Below are positions 17,972-27,647 of a stretch of 64,000 nt of DNA, piece after piece (the first letter of the stretch is position 1; each line of letters begins with the position of its first letter). The stretch is from Balneola sp. (lineage in GTDB: Bacteria > Bacteroidota > Rhodothermia > Balneolales > Balneolaceae), in NCBI GenBank assembly GCA_002694685.1, contig NZMW01000011.1, positions 1-64,000 of the forward strand, given 5' to 3'. Made by a program: the position numbers and the translations under genes. The notes under the pieces are model-generated. The model saw only the letters and a list, made by a program, of their open reading frames with translations. It was not told the origin of the DNA and searched no databases.

Positions 17972-18513
17972 TTCGGCTTTTGGAGCCTGGATTTTTTTCA
18001 CCCCCCTCATATATTAAAAATCCCTGCTATGGATGGCTACCTCAGTGGCATATGGTCTATAAGGTTCATCAAAAAGGAAACTGGAGTCCCAATAGGGGAC
18101 CCGTTCAAATGCCTTAAAATCACACCCACTCTAAAACGACGTTAAACGAACTTTTTATTTCCTTATAGCTACCATTATGTAAAGTCGACCTCTTTTCCGA
18201 ACTAATCTTAGAATATTTATTTATTCTCATAAATTATTAAGGAATTTACATCAACGTGTTTAAATATAGTCAGGTGGGCGCATCATGTTTAAAGTTACAT
18301 AAGGGCTGATTTACAATTTCCTTAGTTTTTAAGGTATAGAGATAGATATTTGTAAGATCCGGCGCCGGGAATATTGCGCCCAACTCTCAAAAAAACTCTC
18401 TAAAATGACCCCACTTACTCCCAACTCAAAGCACCTATTACTACCGATATAAAATGTATCCAGCAGGTAAAAGTTAACTTCTGAAGTCACACTCTCTTTT
18501 CCAATTTCAACTG
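17972..18513. other. Gene-free stretch between DUF3987 and hsdR
   Basis: About 540 bases with no convincing gene. Short frames at 18030-18120 in two registers have Trp- and Gly-rich codons but no start, ribosome site or family resemblance. The rest is A+T-rich. It may hold element-specific replication or regulatory sequence, but none was recognised apart from the TTGCAGTT repeats beside it. Confidence 0.5.
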
Positions 18514-21500
18514 TCAATAGCTTTGCAATACATGATCAAACACTTCGCTACAGGTTTGTGCATATAGCTTTCGATCATACTTGTCAGGCAAGAAGCCATC
18601 CAGTTCTTTCTCTATGGTGACTTTCACATCCGAAATTCGCTTCTGGTACTTACTCCAATCCAGCACCAGCTTCTCAGACTTCAGTTTGTCCAGCAGTTCC
18701 TTAATCCCTTCTTTTATCTTGTCTCTCTCCTTCTTAGTAAGCTGTACTTTATCATGTAGTGTTACCACATCAAACAGGGCCAACTGCTCTTCAGAAAGGT
18801 TTTCCCGCATATGTCTCTCGGACTCATCATCCAGCTTCTTCACAAACTTGAATAACTCTTCAAGCTGGATCTCAGCAGTAACGCTGTAGTTATTGTACCG
18901 CTCAATCATTTCTTCAAACTCTTCTTTGAAATCGATTCGGGTGCGGTTCTCTTCCATCATCTGCTCCAGGCGATCTTCAATGGTGGCTTTCACTTTTTGC
19001 AGCTCAACCCGCTTATTCTTTTTCTTAGCAAATCGCTCTTTGAGCTTCTCGAAATCGATGTTGCTTAGATCAATCGGTTCAGAGCCTTCATCAATGATAT
19101 ATGGCTTGCTCTTAATAGATTCATCCAGTTTGTTGGAAATCTCTTCTCGTACTTCATTCAGATCGTCCTCAGTAGATGGCCCTAATCGTTTTATTAAATC
19201 AGCTATTGCTTTCAGTGCAGCTCGCGCCGGCAGGAACTGGCTGGCCTTAGGATCTGGCAGGATGGACTTATACAACTGATTCACTGTCTTAGCGTGGGCT
19301 ATGAACTCTTTCTTCTTTTCTTCGTTGATCAGGAGCTTATCAGCAGCTCCCTCTATTTCTTCATTTAACTCTTCAAAGTCTACCAGGATCTTTGCGAACT
19401 CTTCCTGGTACTTAGACTTCTCAAACCCTTTTGCATTGATGATCTTATCCAGATCTACACCTTGTTCATTACAATACTTTTTGGCCTTCTGGATGGCTGC
19501 TTTTAATTGTTCTATCAATTCGGCTTTATTCTTGACCGGAGGGTCTTCGTCCCCTTCTTTATTATCCTTTCCAGTGGCATAAGTTGCCAGAGCTTTCTGC
19601 AGGTGACGAAAGACGCCTACATAGTCAACGATCATTCCATTGTTCTTATCCACAAACACCCGGTTGGCTCTCGCTATGGTCTGCATCAGCGTGTGACTCT
19701 TCATCGGCTTATCCAGGTAGAGCGTAGACAGACTTGAAACGGAGAAGCCGGTAATCCACATTGCACAGACAAAAACCAGCCGTAGAGGATCATCATCATC
19801 TTTGAACTTATCATCCAGCGATTCTTTTTCCAGGCGCTTTCTGTGCTCCCGGATATCTAATCCCTCTTCATCAAACTCTTTAATCTCATTCTGGGACTTA
19901 GAGATTACCACCGCCATATCGGTTTCCTTCATGAAGTTGAGCCGTTCCAATAGCTCATCTGTTTCATGAGCGCCGGCGCTTTGAATCTGCTTCTTGAGTC
20001 GCTCTTCTTCAGCCTTCCATTCTTTCTGAACCAGGTCGTACATACGAACGGTCGTAAAACGATCTATACAGATCATCATGCCTTTCCCCATAAAGCCACG
20101 ATTGAGGAAGTGCTGCACTAAATCCTTAGCTATGGTTTCCAGTCGCTCTTTGCGGGTGATAAGGTGATATTCCTGCTTAAATTCTCGCTCCAGCTTCTTC
20201 TCCTGCTCTTCGTTGAGCATTGCATCGTCTAAGAGCTGTTGAAGCTCTTCATTGAGATGTTCGTTGCTGAGCTCCAGTTCTGGTATGCGGTTCTCATAGT
20301 ATAGGGGAACTGTTGCATTGTCTTCTATGGATTGCTTGAAGTCATACACGCTTACATAGTCACCAAATACCTCGCGGGTTTTCTGATCTTCTCCTTTAAT
20401 CAGCGGGGTGCCGGTAAAGCCAAGGAATGCAGCATTAGGAAGAGCCTTTCGCATATTCATTGCTAGGGTATCGTATTGAGTACGGTGAGCCTCGTCCGTG
20501 ATGACAATGATGTTATCATCCTCACTAATGACGGGAAACTCTTCTCCGTCTCGACTGTGGAACTTGTGGATGAGGGTGAATATGTACCGGTGGTTTTCTC
20601 CCAGTAGTTGCTGAAGCTGTTCTTTGCTTTCAGCCCGGACTTCAGATTCCGGTTCGGTTACAGCACCAACACCGGCAAAGTTCTTGTAGATTTGCTCATC
20701 CAGATCCAGCCGGTCTGTAACGATCACGAACTTCCAGTCGCCCGGAATGGATCGCATAATCTTTCGGGTAAGCAAGGCCATCGAGTAGCTCTTACCGCTG
20801 CCTTGGGTGTGCCAGAACACTCCAAGCTTACCCTTGTTCTCCTCAATACGATTTACGGCTTGTATGGCGTTATTTACCCCTAAATACTGGTGATTGCGAG
20901 CCATTAATTTCTTTGGCTTGGACTGCACATTCTCAAACAGAATGAAATGCTCCAGCAGATCCATTAGCCGGTTCTTTTCACACATCCCACGAATAGCGGT
21001 CTCTAGGGAAACTATGCCGGGTTCTTCTTCATCACTGATCTTCTTCCACTCGGTATAAAATTCCCAGGGATTAGATATCGTGCCTATTTTGGTATCCACA
21101 CCATTGGATAGGAAGATGAACTGGTTGTACCAAAAGAGCTGTGGAATAGTATCTTTATAGTCACTGATATTATCATTCAAAGCCTCCTCAATCCGGCGCG
21201 CCGGCTTCTTGAGTTCAAACAGTAACAGTGGAAGGCCATTTACAAAGCCTACCAGGTCAGGGCGTTTATTGCCGTAATCTCCACTAACCCAGAGTTGAGA
21301 TACCAGCAGATAGTGATTGTTCTCCGGTTCGTTCCAGTCAATGATCTGGACGGTTACTTCTTTAAGCTTGCCATCGGTTCCACGGTATTCTACATCAACA
21401 CCTTCCCGGATCAGATCATAGATTTCTTTATTTGCCCGAACCGGATGCATTGAGGATCGGTCTTTGGATAGCTCCTTAATAACCTCATCCACTTGTTCCT

Positions 21501-21708
21501 TAGGCAGCTTTGGATTGAACTCCCGAATCTTTTCTTTGAGATGCTTCGCTAATACCACCTCATTCCGCGTACTTCTGCTCAGCGTCCCCGAAGACTCATT
21601 GGATGCCAGCTCTTCCTGATAGGCATTTAACGTATCCCAATTTATGTTTTTGAAGATGTCTATAGCTGGTTGTTCAACCGATGCATCTTCACTGTAGCTT
21701 GATGGCAT
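18514..21708 (-). CDS. hsdR: Type I restriction enzyme, HsdR motor/nuclease subunit
   Basis: This 1064-residue subunit translocates DNA and cuts it away from the recognition site. An N-terminal PD-(D/E)XK nuclease is visible (about 140-180: RPDLVGFVNG then LLLFELKKPARR). The superfamily 2 helicase follows, with Walker A TQGSGKS (about 310), DEAHRTQ (about 408) and GFTGTPL. A long helical C-terminus (about 800-1064) binds the methylase core. Length is normal. It is the last gene of the six-gene hsd operon, 21 bases after the DUF4411 gene and separated from hsdM and hsdS by three inserted genes. The frame is intact. Confidence 0.95.
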   Translation of the reverse strand: MPSSYSEDASVEQPAIDIFKNINWDTLNAYQEELASNESSGTLSRSTRNEVVLAKHLKEKIREFNPKLPKEQVDEVIKELSKDRSSMHPVRANKEIYDLIREGVDVEYRGTDGKLKEVTVQIIDWNEPENNHYLLVSQLWVSGDYGNKRPDLVGFVNGLPLLLFELKKPARRIEEALNDNISDYKDTIPQLFWYNQFIFLSNGVDTKIGTISNPWEFYTEWKKISDEEEPGIVSLETAIRGMCEKNRLMDLLEHFILFENVQSKPKKLMARNHQYLGVNNAIQAVNRIEENKGKLGVFWHTQGSGKSYSMALLTRKIMRSIPGDWKFVIVTDRLDLDEQIYKNFAGVGAVTEPESEVRAESKEQLQQLLGENHRYIFTLIHKFHSRDGEEFPVISEDDNIIVITDEAHRTQYDTLAMNMRKALPNAAFLGFTGTPLIKGEDQKTREVFGDYVSVYDFKQSIEDNATVPLYYENRIPELELSNEHLNEELQQLLDDAMLNEEQEKKLEREFKQEYHLITRKERLETIAKDLVQHFLNRGFMGKGMMICIDRFTTVRMYDLVQKEWKAEEERLKKQIQSAGAHETDELLERLNFMKETDMAVVISKSQNEIKEFDEEGLDIREHRKRLEKESLDDKFKDDDDPLRLVFVCAMWITGFSVSSLSTLYLDKPMKSHTLMQTIARANRVFVDKNNGMIVDYVGVFRHLQKALATYATGKDNKEGDEDPPVKNKAELIEQLKAAIQKAKKYCNEQGVDLDKIINAKGFEKSKYQEEFAKILVDFEELNEEIEGAADKLLINEEKKKEFIAHAKTVNQLYKSILPDPKASQFLPARAALKAIADLIKRLGPSTEDDLNEVREEISNKLDESIKSKPYIIDEGSEPIDLSNIDFEKLKERFAKKKNKRVELQKVKATIEDRLEQMMEENRTRIDFKEEFEEMIERYNNYSVTAEIQLEELFKFVKKLDDESERHMRENLSEEQLALFDVVTLHDKVQLTKKERDKIKEGIKELLDKLKSEKLVLDWSKYQKRISDVKVTIEKELDGFLPDKYDRKLYAQTCSEVFDHVLQSY

Positions 21709-21729
21709 TTTTTTTAAAGCTTTTAATAT

Positions 21730-22191
21730 TTAACTAAATATTATTCCTTCTTTTGTAATCACTTCCACGAATTTAATTCGATAAATATCCTCAGCCCGAC
21801 AAATATCAGGAATTTTAGGGCCGTTCATATCATTAGAAGGAGATTCATTAGTAACAACAACGGCATTTTTTACAATTGCTAACGCAACTACATAGGGGTC
21901 GCCCTCATTTTTACCCGTGGTGAGCCCAAAATTGTTATAATACGTTACAAGCCGTTGAACTTCAGCTTGAATTGTTTGATCAGAAGGATGAATAAAATAA
22001 TCTCGCCTTTTTTTAAACCACTCAAAACATTCGTCACCGCCCCTCTCAAGCTCTTTAAATACCACCTCTGACATACCACCGATTTCTTCAATACCTAAAG
22101 ATTCTATCCACTGCCATATTTTTGGAAAATTTTGGATGGGATAATCCCTCCAGGCATTGATAATTGCATCGGAATCGAGGGAGTATTTCAC
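21730..22191 (-). CDS. DUF4411 PIN-like protein (putative toxin) inside hsd operon
   Basis: About 153 residues resembling DUF4411, a PIN-fold-like family. It opens with a strand and acidic residue typical of PIN proteins (YSLDSDAIINAW), has a mid-chain Glu (SEVVFKELE), and later GDPYVVALAI and VVVTNES, which supply further acidic metal ligands. The start is taken as the GTG at 22191: it overlaps the TGA of the upstream gene as GTGA, a classic coupling arrangement, and has GGAGGG about ten bases before it. An ATG eight codons upstream is the alternative. PIN proteins are usually RNases and often toxins. Its partner is the ImmA/IrrE-type gene. Confidence 0.78.
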   Translation of the reverse strand: MKYSLDSDAIINAWRDYPIQNFPKIWQWIESLGIEEIGGMSEVVFKELERGGDECFEWFKKRRDYFIHPSDQTIQAEVQRLVTYYNNFGLTTGKNEGDPYVVALAIVKNAVVVTNESPSNDMNGPKIPDICRAEDIYRIKFVEVITKEGIIFS

Positions 22192-23348
22192 ACGTAAGAG
22201 CCCTCCTCTGGCCAATCAAATGTTTTGGCTGCCAGTTCATTGAGATTGGGGACTTTCCAACCGGTTAAATTGGCAAGTTCTGCAACATTTATTTGATCAT
22301 TGAAATAGTTCTGAAAAGCTGCTTTCAGGTACAATTTCCCCTTTCTTACAATCTTATTGTAATAAGCATTTCCTCCATCTCCCCCGCCTGAGGAATTATT
22401 ATAGAAGGAGAAATCTGGAATAAGACTATCGTATTCTTCCTGTGTTATATAATCTAAAGTCATTAACCGGATAAGTATTACATAACCAGATACCCGAAAT
22501 TTATTACTCAACCGGTTTACTTCTCTCACGGATAGTCTATCCCGGTTAAATCCTTCTCTAATATTTTGGTCAGGGACAAGAATCTCAGCAGTAAGACGAT
22601 TACACTTTTGTTCAAGTGTTTGGTTGTTACCAAAATAATCGGACAACGAATCATTTATGAGAACAGAATCCCGATAAAGTACATGCGCCAGTTCATGTAT
22701 TAGTGTGAATATTCGAGCATTGTAAGAGTCCTTCGAATTTATGCCAATAACCGGAAACTGCTCTTCAGCAATTGCAAAGCCCCGACATGCGTTTACCTCT
22801 ACATAAGGAAATTGAGTGATATAAATATCCTTCTCTTCCAACAAGTTTTTCCATTCAGTTAAAGCATTAGAAGAACTGGTCCAGGAGGACTGCACCTCAA
22901 ATGTAACGCCCAACCACTCCCGGATCTGGCGGGCTTGATCTTGCACAGTGCCTGAAAATACGTTAAGCTTTGGAATCGTTTGCGGTGTCCTTTTTATAGA
23001 TTCATAAAATGAAAAGAGCTGCTCCCTGTTTCTTTTTGCTTCACGAATAGCTGCAATCAGCTTTGGTGGAGCTCCATCAAGCGGCATATTATTAATTGTG
23101 CGGAACTCAGAAAGGGTTTCATTTTCCTCTGGTACATCATTTAAGTAAAAAAATCCTGGAGTGCGATCCAATTGTTCAGCAATCGTCATTAACTGGTTGG
23201 TCGTAGGTTTGGCTTCTCCTTTTTCCCACTGCACCCAACGCTCTTCTTTAACCGGTACTTTACCGGCAATAATGGGTATATCATACCCCATACGCTCACG
23301 AGAGAACGTTAATAGCTTTGGGTTGATATGTGCCTTAGGGTATTGCAT
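22188..23348 (-). CDS. XRE-type regulator with ImmA/IrrE metallopeptidase domain (putative antitoxin)
   Basis: This 386-residue protein combines an N-terminal helix-turn-helix (about 8-70: GKVPVKEERWVQWEKGEAKP) with a DUF955/ImmA-IrrE zinc peptidase domain (about 165-270) bearing HELAH in TLIHELAHVLYRDS. Proteins of this type cleave or sense repressors and are often paired with toxins. It is translation-coupled to the DUF4411 gene by a 4-base overlap and follows the membrane protein gene by 81 bases, so this pair could have its own promoter. It most likely controls the pair, although acting as a protease sensor is also possible. Confidence 0.88.
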   Translation of the reverse strand: MQYPKAHINPKLLTFSRERMGYDIPIIAGKVPVKEERWVQWEKGEAKPTTNQLMTIAEQLDRTPGFFYLNDVPEENETLSEFRTINNMPLDGAPPKLIAAIREAKRNREQLFSFYESIKRTPQTIPKLNVFSGTVQDQARQIREWLGVTFEVQSSWTSSSNALTEWKNLLEEKDIYITQFPYVEVNACRGFAIAEEQFPVIGINSKDSYNARIFTLIHELAHVLYRDSVLINDSLSDYFGNNQTLEQKCNRLTAEILVPDQNIREGFNRDRLSVREVNRLSNKFRVSGYVILIRLMTLDYITQEEYDSLIPDFSFYNNSSGGGDGGNAYYNKIVRKGKLYLKAAFQNYFNDQINVAELANLTGWKVPNLNELAAKTFDWPEEGSYV

Positions 23349-23429
23349 TTAGTTAATATAACGAATCTACACTAATTAGAGTTTTAGCTAACTGATTCTC
23401 CAAGTTTTGCTGTAAGTTCATATTGCCTG

Positions 23430-24131
23430 TCATTTATTTAATTTAACCTGGATAACATCATTTTCATTAATAACAATAGTATTTGGCTTGTCATTATTTT
23501 CTATTTCCTCGCATATATAATATTTGCCCCCCATATTAGATATCAATACATAGTCTTTAAAAACATCTTTAGAGTCTTTTAAGTAAAGATCTATTTTGTT
23601 TCCAAATACTCCTTTGGCAACACTTCTTGCAACTACATTAGCATAAATTTTAGTTGCCAAAATGGAGAGCATCAATAAAGCAATAGCTATAAAAAATTTT
23701 CCGTGGTTATCCTTTATTGCCTTACCTACTGCAAATATTCTATCCCTAATAATTATTTTTATAAAAATGTAGGTAATCAAAAGAGAAAAAATTATAACTA
23801 TTCGAATCCATAAAGCATCTATAAAGGGTTGTACGCTAAATACTATTATTAAGAAGAGTAATAGTATTATTGGATGAAGAGAAATGCTTATGTCTTCTAT
23901 GCTATTTATTCTTTTACCTGAATTGTCTAATACAATAATTATATACGCGAACATTATCACTAAACTTGACCAAGCTGAAAGAATAATATTCAAAAAAGAA
24001 ATATTGAGTGCACTTTCAGGTATGCCAAAAAAACTGTAATAACTCTCCCAATATATCCAACCCATAAGGTATATATAACCAATACCTAAGCTTAGTAATA
24101 TTGCCAAATCAAATTTTTTGTTTCCACTCAT
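23430..24131 (-). CDS. Unknown five-helix membrane protein coupled to hsdS
   Basis: 233 residues, no recognised family. Five hydrophobic segments are visible (about 8-28, 43-67, 86-104, 107-127 and 142-162), followed by a soluble C-terminal tail of about 70 residues with beta-like pattern (DYVLISNMGGKYYICEEI). Its ATG overlaps the hsdS stop by 4 bases (ATGA), so translation depends on hsdS. The DNA is notably A+T-rich compared with hsdM and hsdR. A membrane protein is not part of any classical type I enzyme. Membrane proteins in defence loci are often pore-forming effectors, but nothing here proves that. Confidence 0.75.
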   Translation of the reverse strand: MSGNKKFDLAILLSLGIGYIYLMGWIYWESYYSFFGIPESALNISFLNIILSAWSSLVIMFAYIIIVLDNSGKRINSIEDISISLHPIILLLFLIIVFSVQPFIDALWIRIVIIFSLLITYIFIKIIIRDRIFAVGKAIKDNHGKFFIAIALLMLSILATKIYANVVARSVAKGVFGNKIDLYLKDSKDVFKDYVLISNMGGKYYICEEIENNDKPNTIVINENDVIQVKLNK

Positions 24132-25312
24132 AAACTTTCAATTTCAATCTTCCCCGAAATCAACTTTGGCAAAAGTAAATCTCTGGTTTCCCGAAACTTT
24201 CTATTTTTATTTATAAGCGTATCGATTTCCTCATAAATAGGTTGTACAGTGCTATTAAACTGATCTATTATTCCTGATTTTGGTTTTTTTACCATTATAC
24301 CGTGTAAGTTTTTAGAACTTATATTTGGCTGTGCAGCCCCATAGGCTAAATTGTTCATGATATCTTGATACTCTCTGCTCTTTAAGAGCTCATAAAAGTA
24401 ATTAATAAGGTGTCTATATTTCTTTGTAAATACTTTGCCAACCCTTTGATTAGCATAGAAGGGCCCTTCTAATTTTGGCACTCGAACAACTCGACCAATG
24501 TATCCAGTCATTGTCAGTAAAACATCACCATTTTTTAGCTTAAATTTTTGACCTCTTTCAGGTATTGGACCTTCGTGATAATCAAGGCTGTCGATATCTA
24601 ACCCATTATCAGTTACATTTTTAATTTTAATTATACCGAAAGCCCCATCATCTGATAAGTTTTTACTTTTAAATGCATATCCTGATTTAACCTTAAATAG
24701 GTCTCCAAGCTCTTTAACCTCCCACCCCTCAGGAATCTCCCCCAAATCCGTTCCGGAATCGACCAGAGCATCATTCTCGTGGCCGGGGTAGCGGTAGTGA
24801 ACAAACCACTCGCGGTAAATGAGCCGGGCCATCTCTTCCAAAATCTCAATGCGCCGGGTGTTGTTTTCGATGAGGTCATCAAAAGTTGAGAGTATTGAAG
24901 CTATCTTTTGTTGGGTATTTAAGCCTGGAACTGATACCTGAAGTTTGTGTACATGATTTCTATTTAGCGTTGGGTTTGAAGCACCTACATCGTACTTCTC
25001 TAAATGAAGAGTTTTAAGGAAATAATAAATGAACAACGGATCATTACCATTAAACTTTTTAACCCATAAAGTTGTGTCATGTGGCCAGTAATTACTATCA
25101 CTGTAGTGAACAGTTCCTAAAGATCCCTTCCGTCCAATAATTACACCTGGCCCCTTTACCTTATACTCATTATGATTATAGCTTACTCCAGAAGAAGATA
25201 TGACATCATATGAACCTTCAACTCGTTCTTTTTTTGTAATATCAAAACCTCTTTGAAGTGTAATAACCTCGCCAAGCTTTTTGTTCTCCCAACTATTCAT
25301 AACTTCTTTCAT
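24128..25312 (-). CDS. hsdS: Type I restriction enzyme, HsdS specificity subunit
   Basis: This 394-residue subunit chooses the bipartite target sequence. Two target-recognition domains are visible. The first (about 8-150) opens [15 protein letters not shown]. The second (about 200-350) opens [18 protein letters not shown]. Conserved helical spacers follow each: [25 protein letters not shown] (split here for length) with the [11 protein letters not shown] segment, and a terminal [15 protein letters not shown]. The start overlaps the hsdM stop by 4 bases. The two recognition domains are A+T-rich and the central spacer G+C-rich, consistent with domain exchange by recombination in the conserved spacer. 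Confidence 0.94.
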   Translation of the reverse strand: MKEVMNSWENKKLGEVITLQRGFDITKKERVEGSYDVISSSGVSYNHNEYKVKGPGVIIGRKGSLGTVHYSDSNYWPHDTTLWVKKFNGNDPLFIYYFLKTLHLEKYDVGASNPTLNRNHVHKLQVSVPGLNTQQKIASILSTFDDLIENNTRRIEILEEMARLIYREWFVHYRYPGHENDALVDSGTDLGEIPEGWEVKELGDLFKVKSGYAFKSKNLSDDGAFGIIKIKNVTDNGLDIDSLDYHEGPIPERGQKFKLKNGDVLLTMTGYIGRVVRVPKLEGPFYANQRVGKVFTKKYRHLINYFYELLKSREYQDIMNNLAYGAAQPNISSKNLHGIMVKKPKSGIIDQFNSTVQPIYEEIDTLINKNRKFRETRDLLLPKLISGKIEIESL

Positions 25313-26904
25313 TCTAAGATTCTTTGAATATTCTGAGATATCTGATTCTCTAATTTTGAGGCATTAATATTCAAAAGCTCTAATTCTTCATACAACTCTT
25401 CCAGCCTGACTTTGAAATCAACATCATTTTCTTCTCGTTCTTTGACTCCCACATAACGACCTGGATTTAAACTCCATCCCTGAGCCTCAATTTCTTCCAC
25501 TGTAGCCACTTTACACAAGCCGGGAATGTCTTCATACTTCCCATTCGGGAATAGCTCATTCATATTATCAGGTTGAGTAATGGCATTACCATTGGCCTCA
25601 TATTCTATCCCTTCTTCGGCAGCCATAGGGATGGTCGCTTCCATTTCTTTGCCCCGGTAGCGCCGGACGATGCCTGAGATGAAATCAATCTGTTCCGGAG
25701 TATAATCGCGGTGGGCACGGTCAAGCTGCCGGTAGATATTCCGGGCATCAATAAAAAGCACTTTGTCTTCACGGTCGGTGCCTTTCTTTCCTTTATCCAG
25801 GAACCAAAGCGTACAGGGCAAGGTCACCGTATAGAAGAAGTTGGAGCTGATCGAGATGATTACATCCACCACGCCTTCCTCAATCATTTTCTTGCGGATC
25901 TCCTGCTCACTATGTCGGGCATCGGCTGCGGAGTTGGCCATTACAAAGCCGGCGCGTCCATTGTCGTTCAGGGCCGCATAAAACTCCTGCATCCACAGGT
26001 AGTTGGCATTATCGGTACTCGGCACTCCAAATGGGTAGCGGGGATCAGTTTCAATGGCTTCCTTATCCACCCCGCTTACATTAAAAGGTGGATTGGCCAT
26101 CACATAATCAAACTTACCGACCACATCGTGAAGATTCTCATAATAGGTATTCCCTGCGCGGATGTCGCCCTCCAGTCCGTGGACGGCCAGGTTCATCTTA
26201 CACAAGCGAACCGTGGCATCCACCTTTTCCTGTCCATAAATAGAAAGCACTTTGGAAGCTTCCTCCCGGTGGCGCTGACGAAACTTCTCACTTTGTATAA
26301 ACATACCACCCGAACCACAGGCCGGGTCCAGGATCTTCCCGCCATAGGGCTCCATCACTTCCACAATCAATTTTACAAGAGATGTCGGGGTAAAGAACTC
26401 GCCGCCTTTTTGCCCCTCACTCATCGCAAACTTACCCAGAAAGTATTCATAGATCTGCCCGAATACATCTCCTTCAACTCCCATTGGAATGTTGGAAAAG
26501 GTTTTCAGCAAATCCTTCAGGATAGGGTTATCAAATCGTTTGTATCGCTTCGGCAGCACATCAGCCAGCTCCGGGTTTTCCCGTTCAATAGCTTCCATCG
26601 CATCGTTGATGGCCTTGCCAATGTCCTCACTTTCAGGCATCTCTAGGAGCTGATCATACCAGGCTTCTTCCGGGAGATACATAACACCCTCAGCTTTGTA
26701 GTCATCCGGTCCAATCGTGCGCCGGCCTGTGGCTTGCTGGGAAAGCTCATCGTGCACTGGCTTAAACCGGCTCCAGGCATACCGCAAAAAGATGAGCCCT
26801 AATACCGGATTCGAATATTCGTAGGAACTGAGAGATGAATTGGCCCGAAGACTATCTGCGGCACTCCATAAACGATTCTCCAACTGCTTGATGTCTGTAC
26901 TCAT
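25309..26904 (-). CDS. hsdM: Type I restriction enzyme, HsdM methyltransferase subunit
   Basis: This 531-residue N6-adenine methylase has an N-terminal helical domain (about 1-150, with [16 protein letters not shown]). The catalytic domain carries [17 protein letters not shown], the cofactor motif [11 protein letters not shown] (about 193-203) and the catalytic NPPF (about 273-276). Two HsdM and one HsdS make the modification core. It is the first gene of the operon; its leader contains the tRNA-like sequence at 26999-27105, which ends 94 bases upstream. A long open frame on the opposite strand (25711-26646) is a codon-bias shadow. Confidence 0.95.
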   Translation of the reverse strand: MSTDIKQLENRLWSAADSLRANSSLSSYEYSNPVLGLIFLRYAWSRFKPVHDELSQQATGRRTIGPDDYKAEGVMYLPEEAWYDQLLEMPESEDIGKAINDAMEAIERENPELADVLPKRYKRFDNPILKDLLKTFSNIPMGVEGDVFGQIYEYFLGKFAMSEGQKGGEFFTPTSLVKLIVEVMEPYGGKILDPACGSGGMFIQSEKFRQRHREEASKVLSIYGQEKVDATVRLCKMNLAVHGLEGDIRAGNTYYENLHDVVGKFDYVMANPPFNVSGVDKEAIETDPRYPFGVPSTDNANYLWMQEFYAALNDNGRAGFVMANSAADARHSEQEIRKKMIEEGVVDVIISISSNFFYTVTLPCTLWFLDKGKKGTDREDKVLFIDARNIYRQLDRAHRDYTPEQIDFISGIVRRYRGKEMEATIPMAAEEGIEYEANGNAITQPDNMNELFPNGKYEDIPGLCKVATVEEIEAQGWSLNPGRYVGVKEREENDVDFKVRLEELYEELELLNINASKLENQISQNIQRILE

Positions 26905-26998
26905 GTACTGCTAATCCCCAAATTAAGATTATGGTGAAGTGTGGTTATTACAAGAACTTAAAATAGGGTAAAACTCATAAAAGGAAAGCAATAAATAG

Positions 26999-27105
26999 TG
27001 GTGGAGTGGGAGGGACTTGAACCCCCCCTGACCCTATATCTTGGAATAGTCCTACTTTAATGACTTGGTTGTCCCGAAAACGTTGGATCAGCTACCTGCC
27101 ACTCC
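26999..27105 (-). ncRNA. tRNA-like sequence with encoded CCA, upstream of hsdM
   Basis: On the minus strand, GGAGTGG (27105-27099) pairs exactly with CCACTCC (27009-27003), followed by A and an encoded CCA (27001-26999). A textbook T arm precedes the 3' acceptor strand: GGGGG, loop TTCAAGT, CCCTC with one G-T pair (27026-27010). The roughly 72 bases between the 5' acceptor strand and the T arm do not form a normal D arm or a 7-base anticodon loop; a weak hairpin GACTAT/ATAGGGTC is present. It could be a decayed tRNA, a tRNA mimic, or an attachment-site remnant. The host tRNA-Pro does not encode CCA, so this sequence is probably foreign. Confidence 0.5.
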
Positions 27106-27314
27106 ACTAGGGCCCCAACGAATAATCGTTCTATTTTAATTTTCCACTCAATCTTAATCTTACCAAACTTGGTCTTCATAACTTTACTCCATTTTATATT
27201 TAACTTTACAATTAAAGGGAGAATTAAGCAGATAACCGCTGTAAGCGGATCAACCAAACCTAGGTAGTACCATTGTCCTAAGTTCTCTAATAATTAAAAC
27301 TAAATTTTGTTGAA

Positions 27315-27596
27315 ATGAAAGTAATTGTCACCTCTGAAGAAGAGTTACAGGAAATGATCAATAGGGCAGTTGAAAAGACCTTTAAAGAATTACTTCCGAA
27401 AGCTATTCGTGAGGCCTCACGTAAAGAATGGCTTAATACTGATGATGTAATGGAGTATCTGGGTTGCAGCCGTAGAACTATTCAATATCTTCGTGATGAA
27501 CGCAGAATCTCATTTACCCAAGACGGTCGTAAGATTCTTTACCATATTGATGATGTCAATGAATACTTAGAGAAAGGAAAGGTCCGGCGCTGGTAG
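27315..27596 (+). CDS. Excisionase-like helix-turn-helix protein
   Basis: This 93-residue protein has a MerR/excisionase-type HTH in its second half (about 42-90): LNTDDVMEYLGCSRRTIQYL followed by the wing DGRKILYHIDDVNEYLEKGK. This is the pattern of the small DNA-binding proteins that direct excision on Bacteroidota mobile elements. The N-terminal 40 residues are helical and charged. It reads rightward, divergent from the hsd operon, and is followed by a small gene on the same strand. Near attR, it could serve the island integrase or the degenerate recombinase next to it. Confidence 0.8.
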   Translation: MKVIVTSEEELQEMINRAVEKTFKELLPKAIREASRKEWLNTDDVMEYLGCSRRTIQYLRDERRISFTQDGRKILYHIDDVNEYLEKGKVRRW

Positions 27597-27647
27597 AATG
27601 AAATCATTATCTTATACATACATAAACCAATCAAGTTAATAAGCAAA

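Noticed and set aside
17905-18117. 70-codon frame after the DUF3987 gene
   Set aside because: It runs through the intrinsic terminator and the TTGCAGTT repeats, and no family is recognised.
25711-26646. 311-codon plus-strand frame opposite hsdM
   Set aside because: It lies entirely inside the clear hsdM gene in an antisense frame, has no recognisable domain and is explained by codon bias of hsdM.
26999-27105. tmRNA (ssrA) as the identity of the tRNA-like sequence
   Set aside because: Far too short, no proteolysis-tag reading frame and no pseudoknot pattern; only the acceptor and T arm resemble it.
27057-27257. 66-codon minus-strand frame near the tRNA-like sequence
   Set aside because: It overlaps the tRNA-like sequence, has a Lys/Ile-rich low-complexity translation and no ribosome-binding site.
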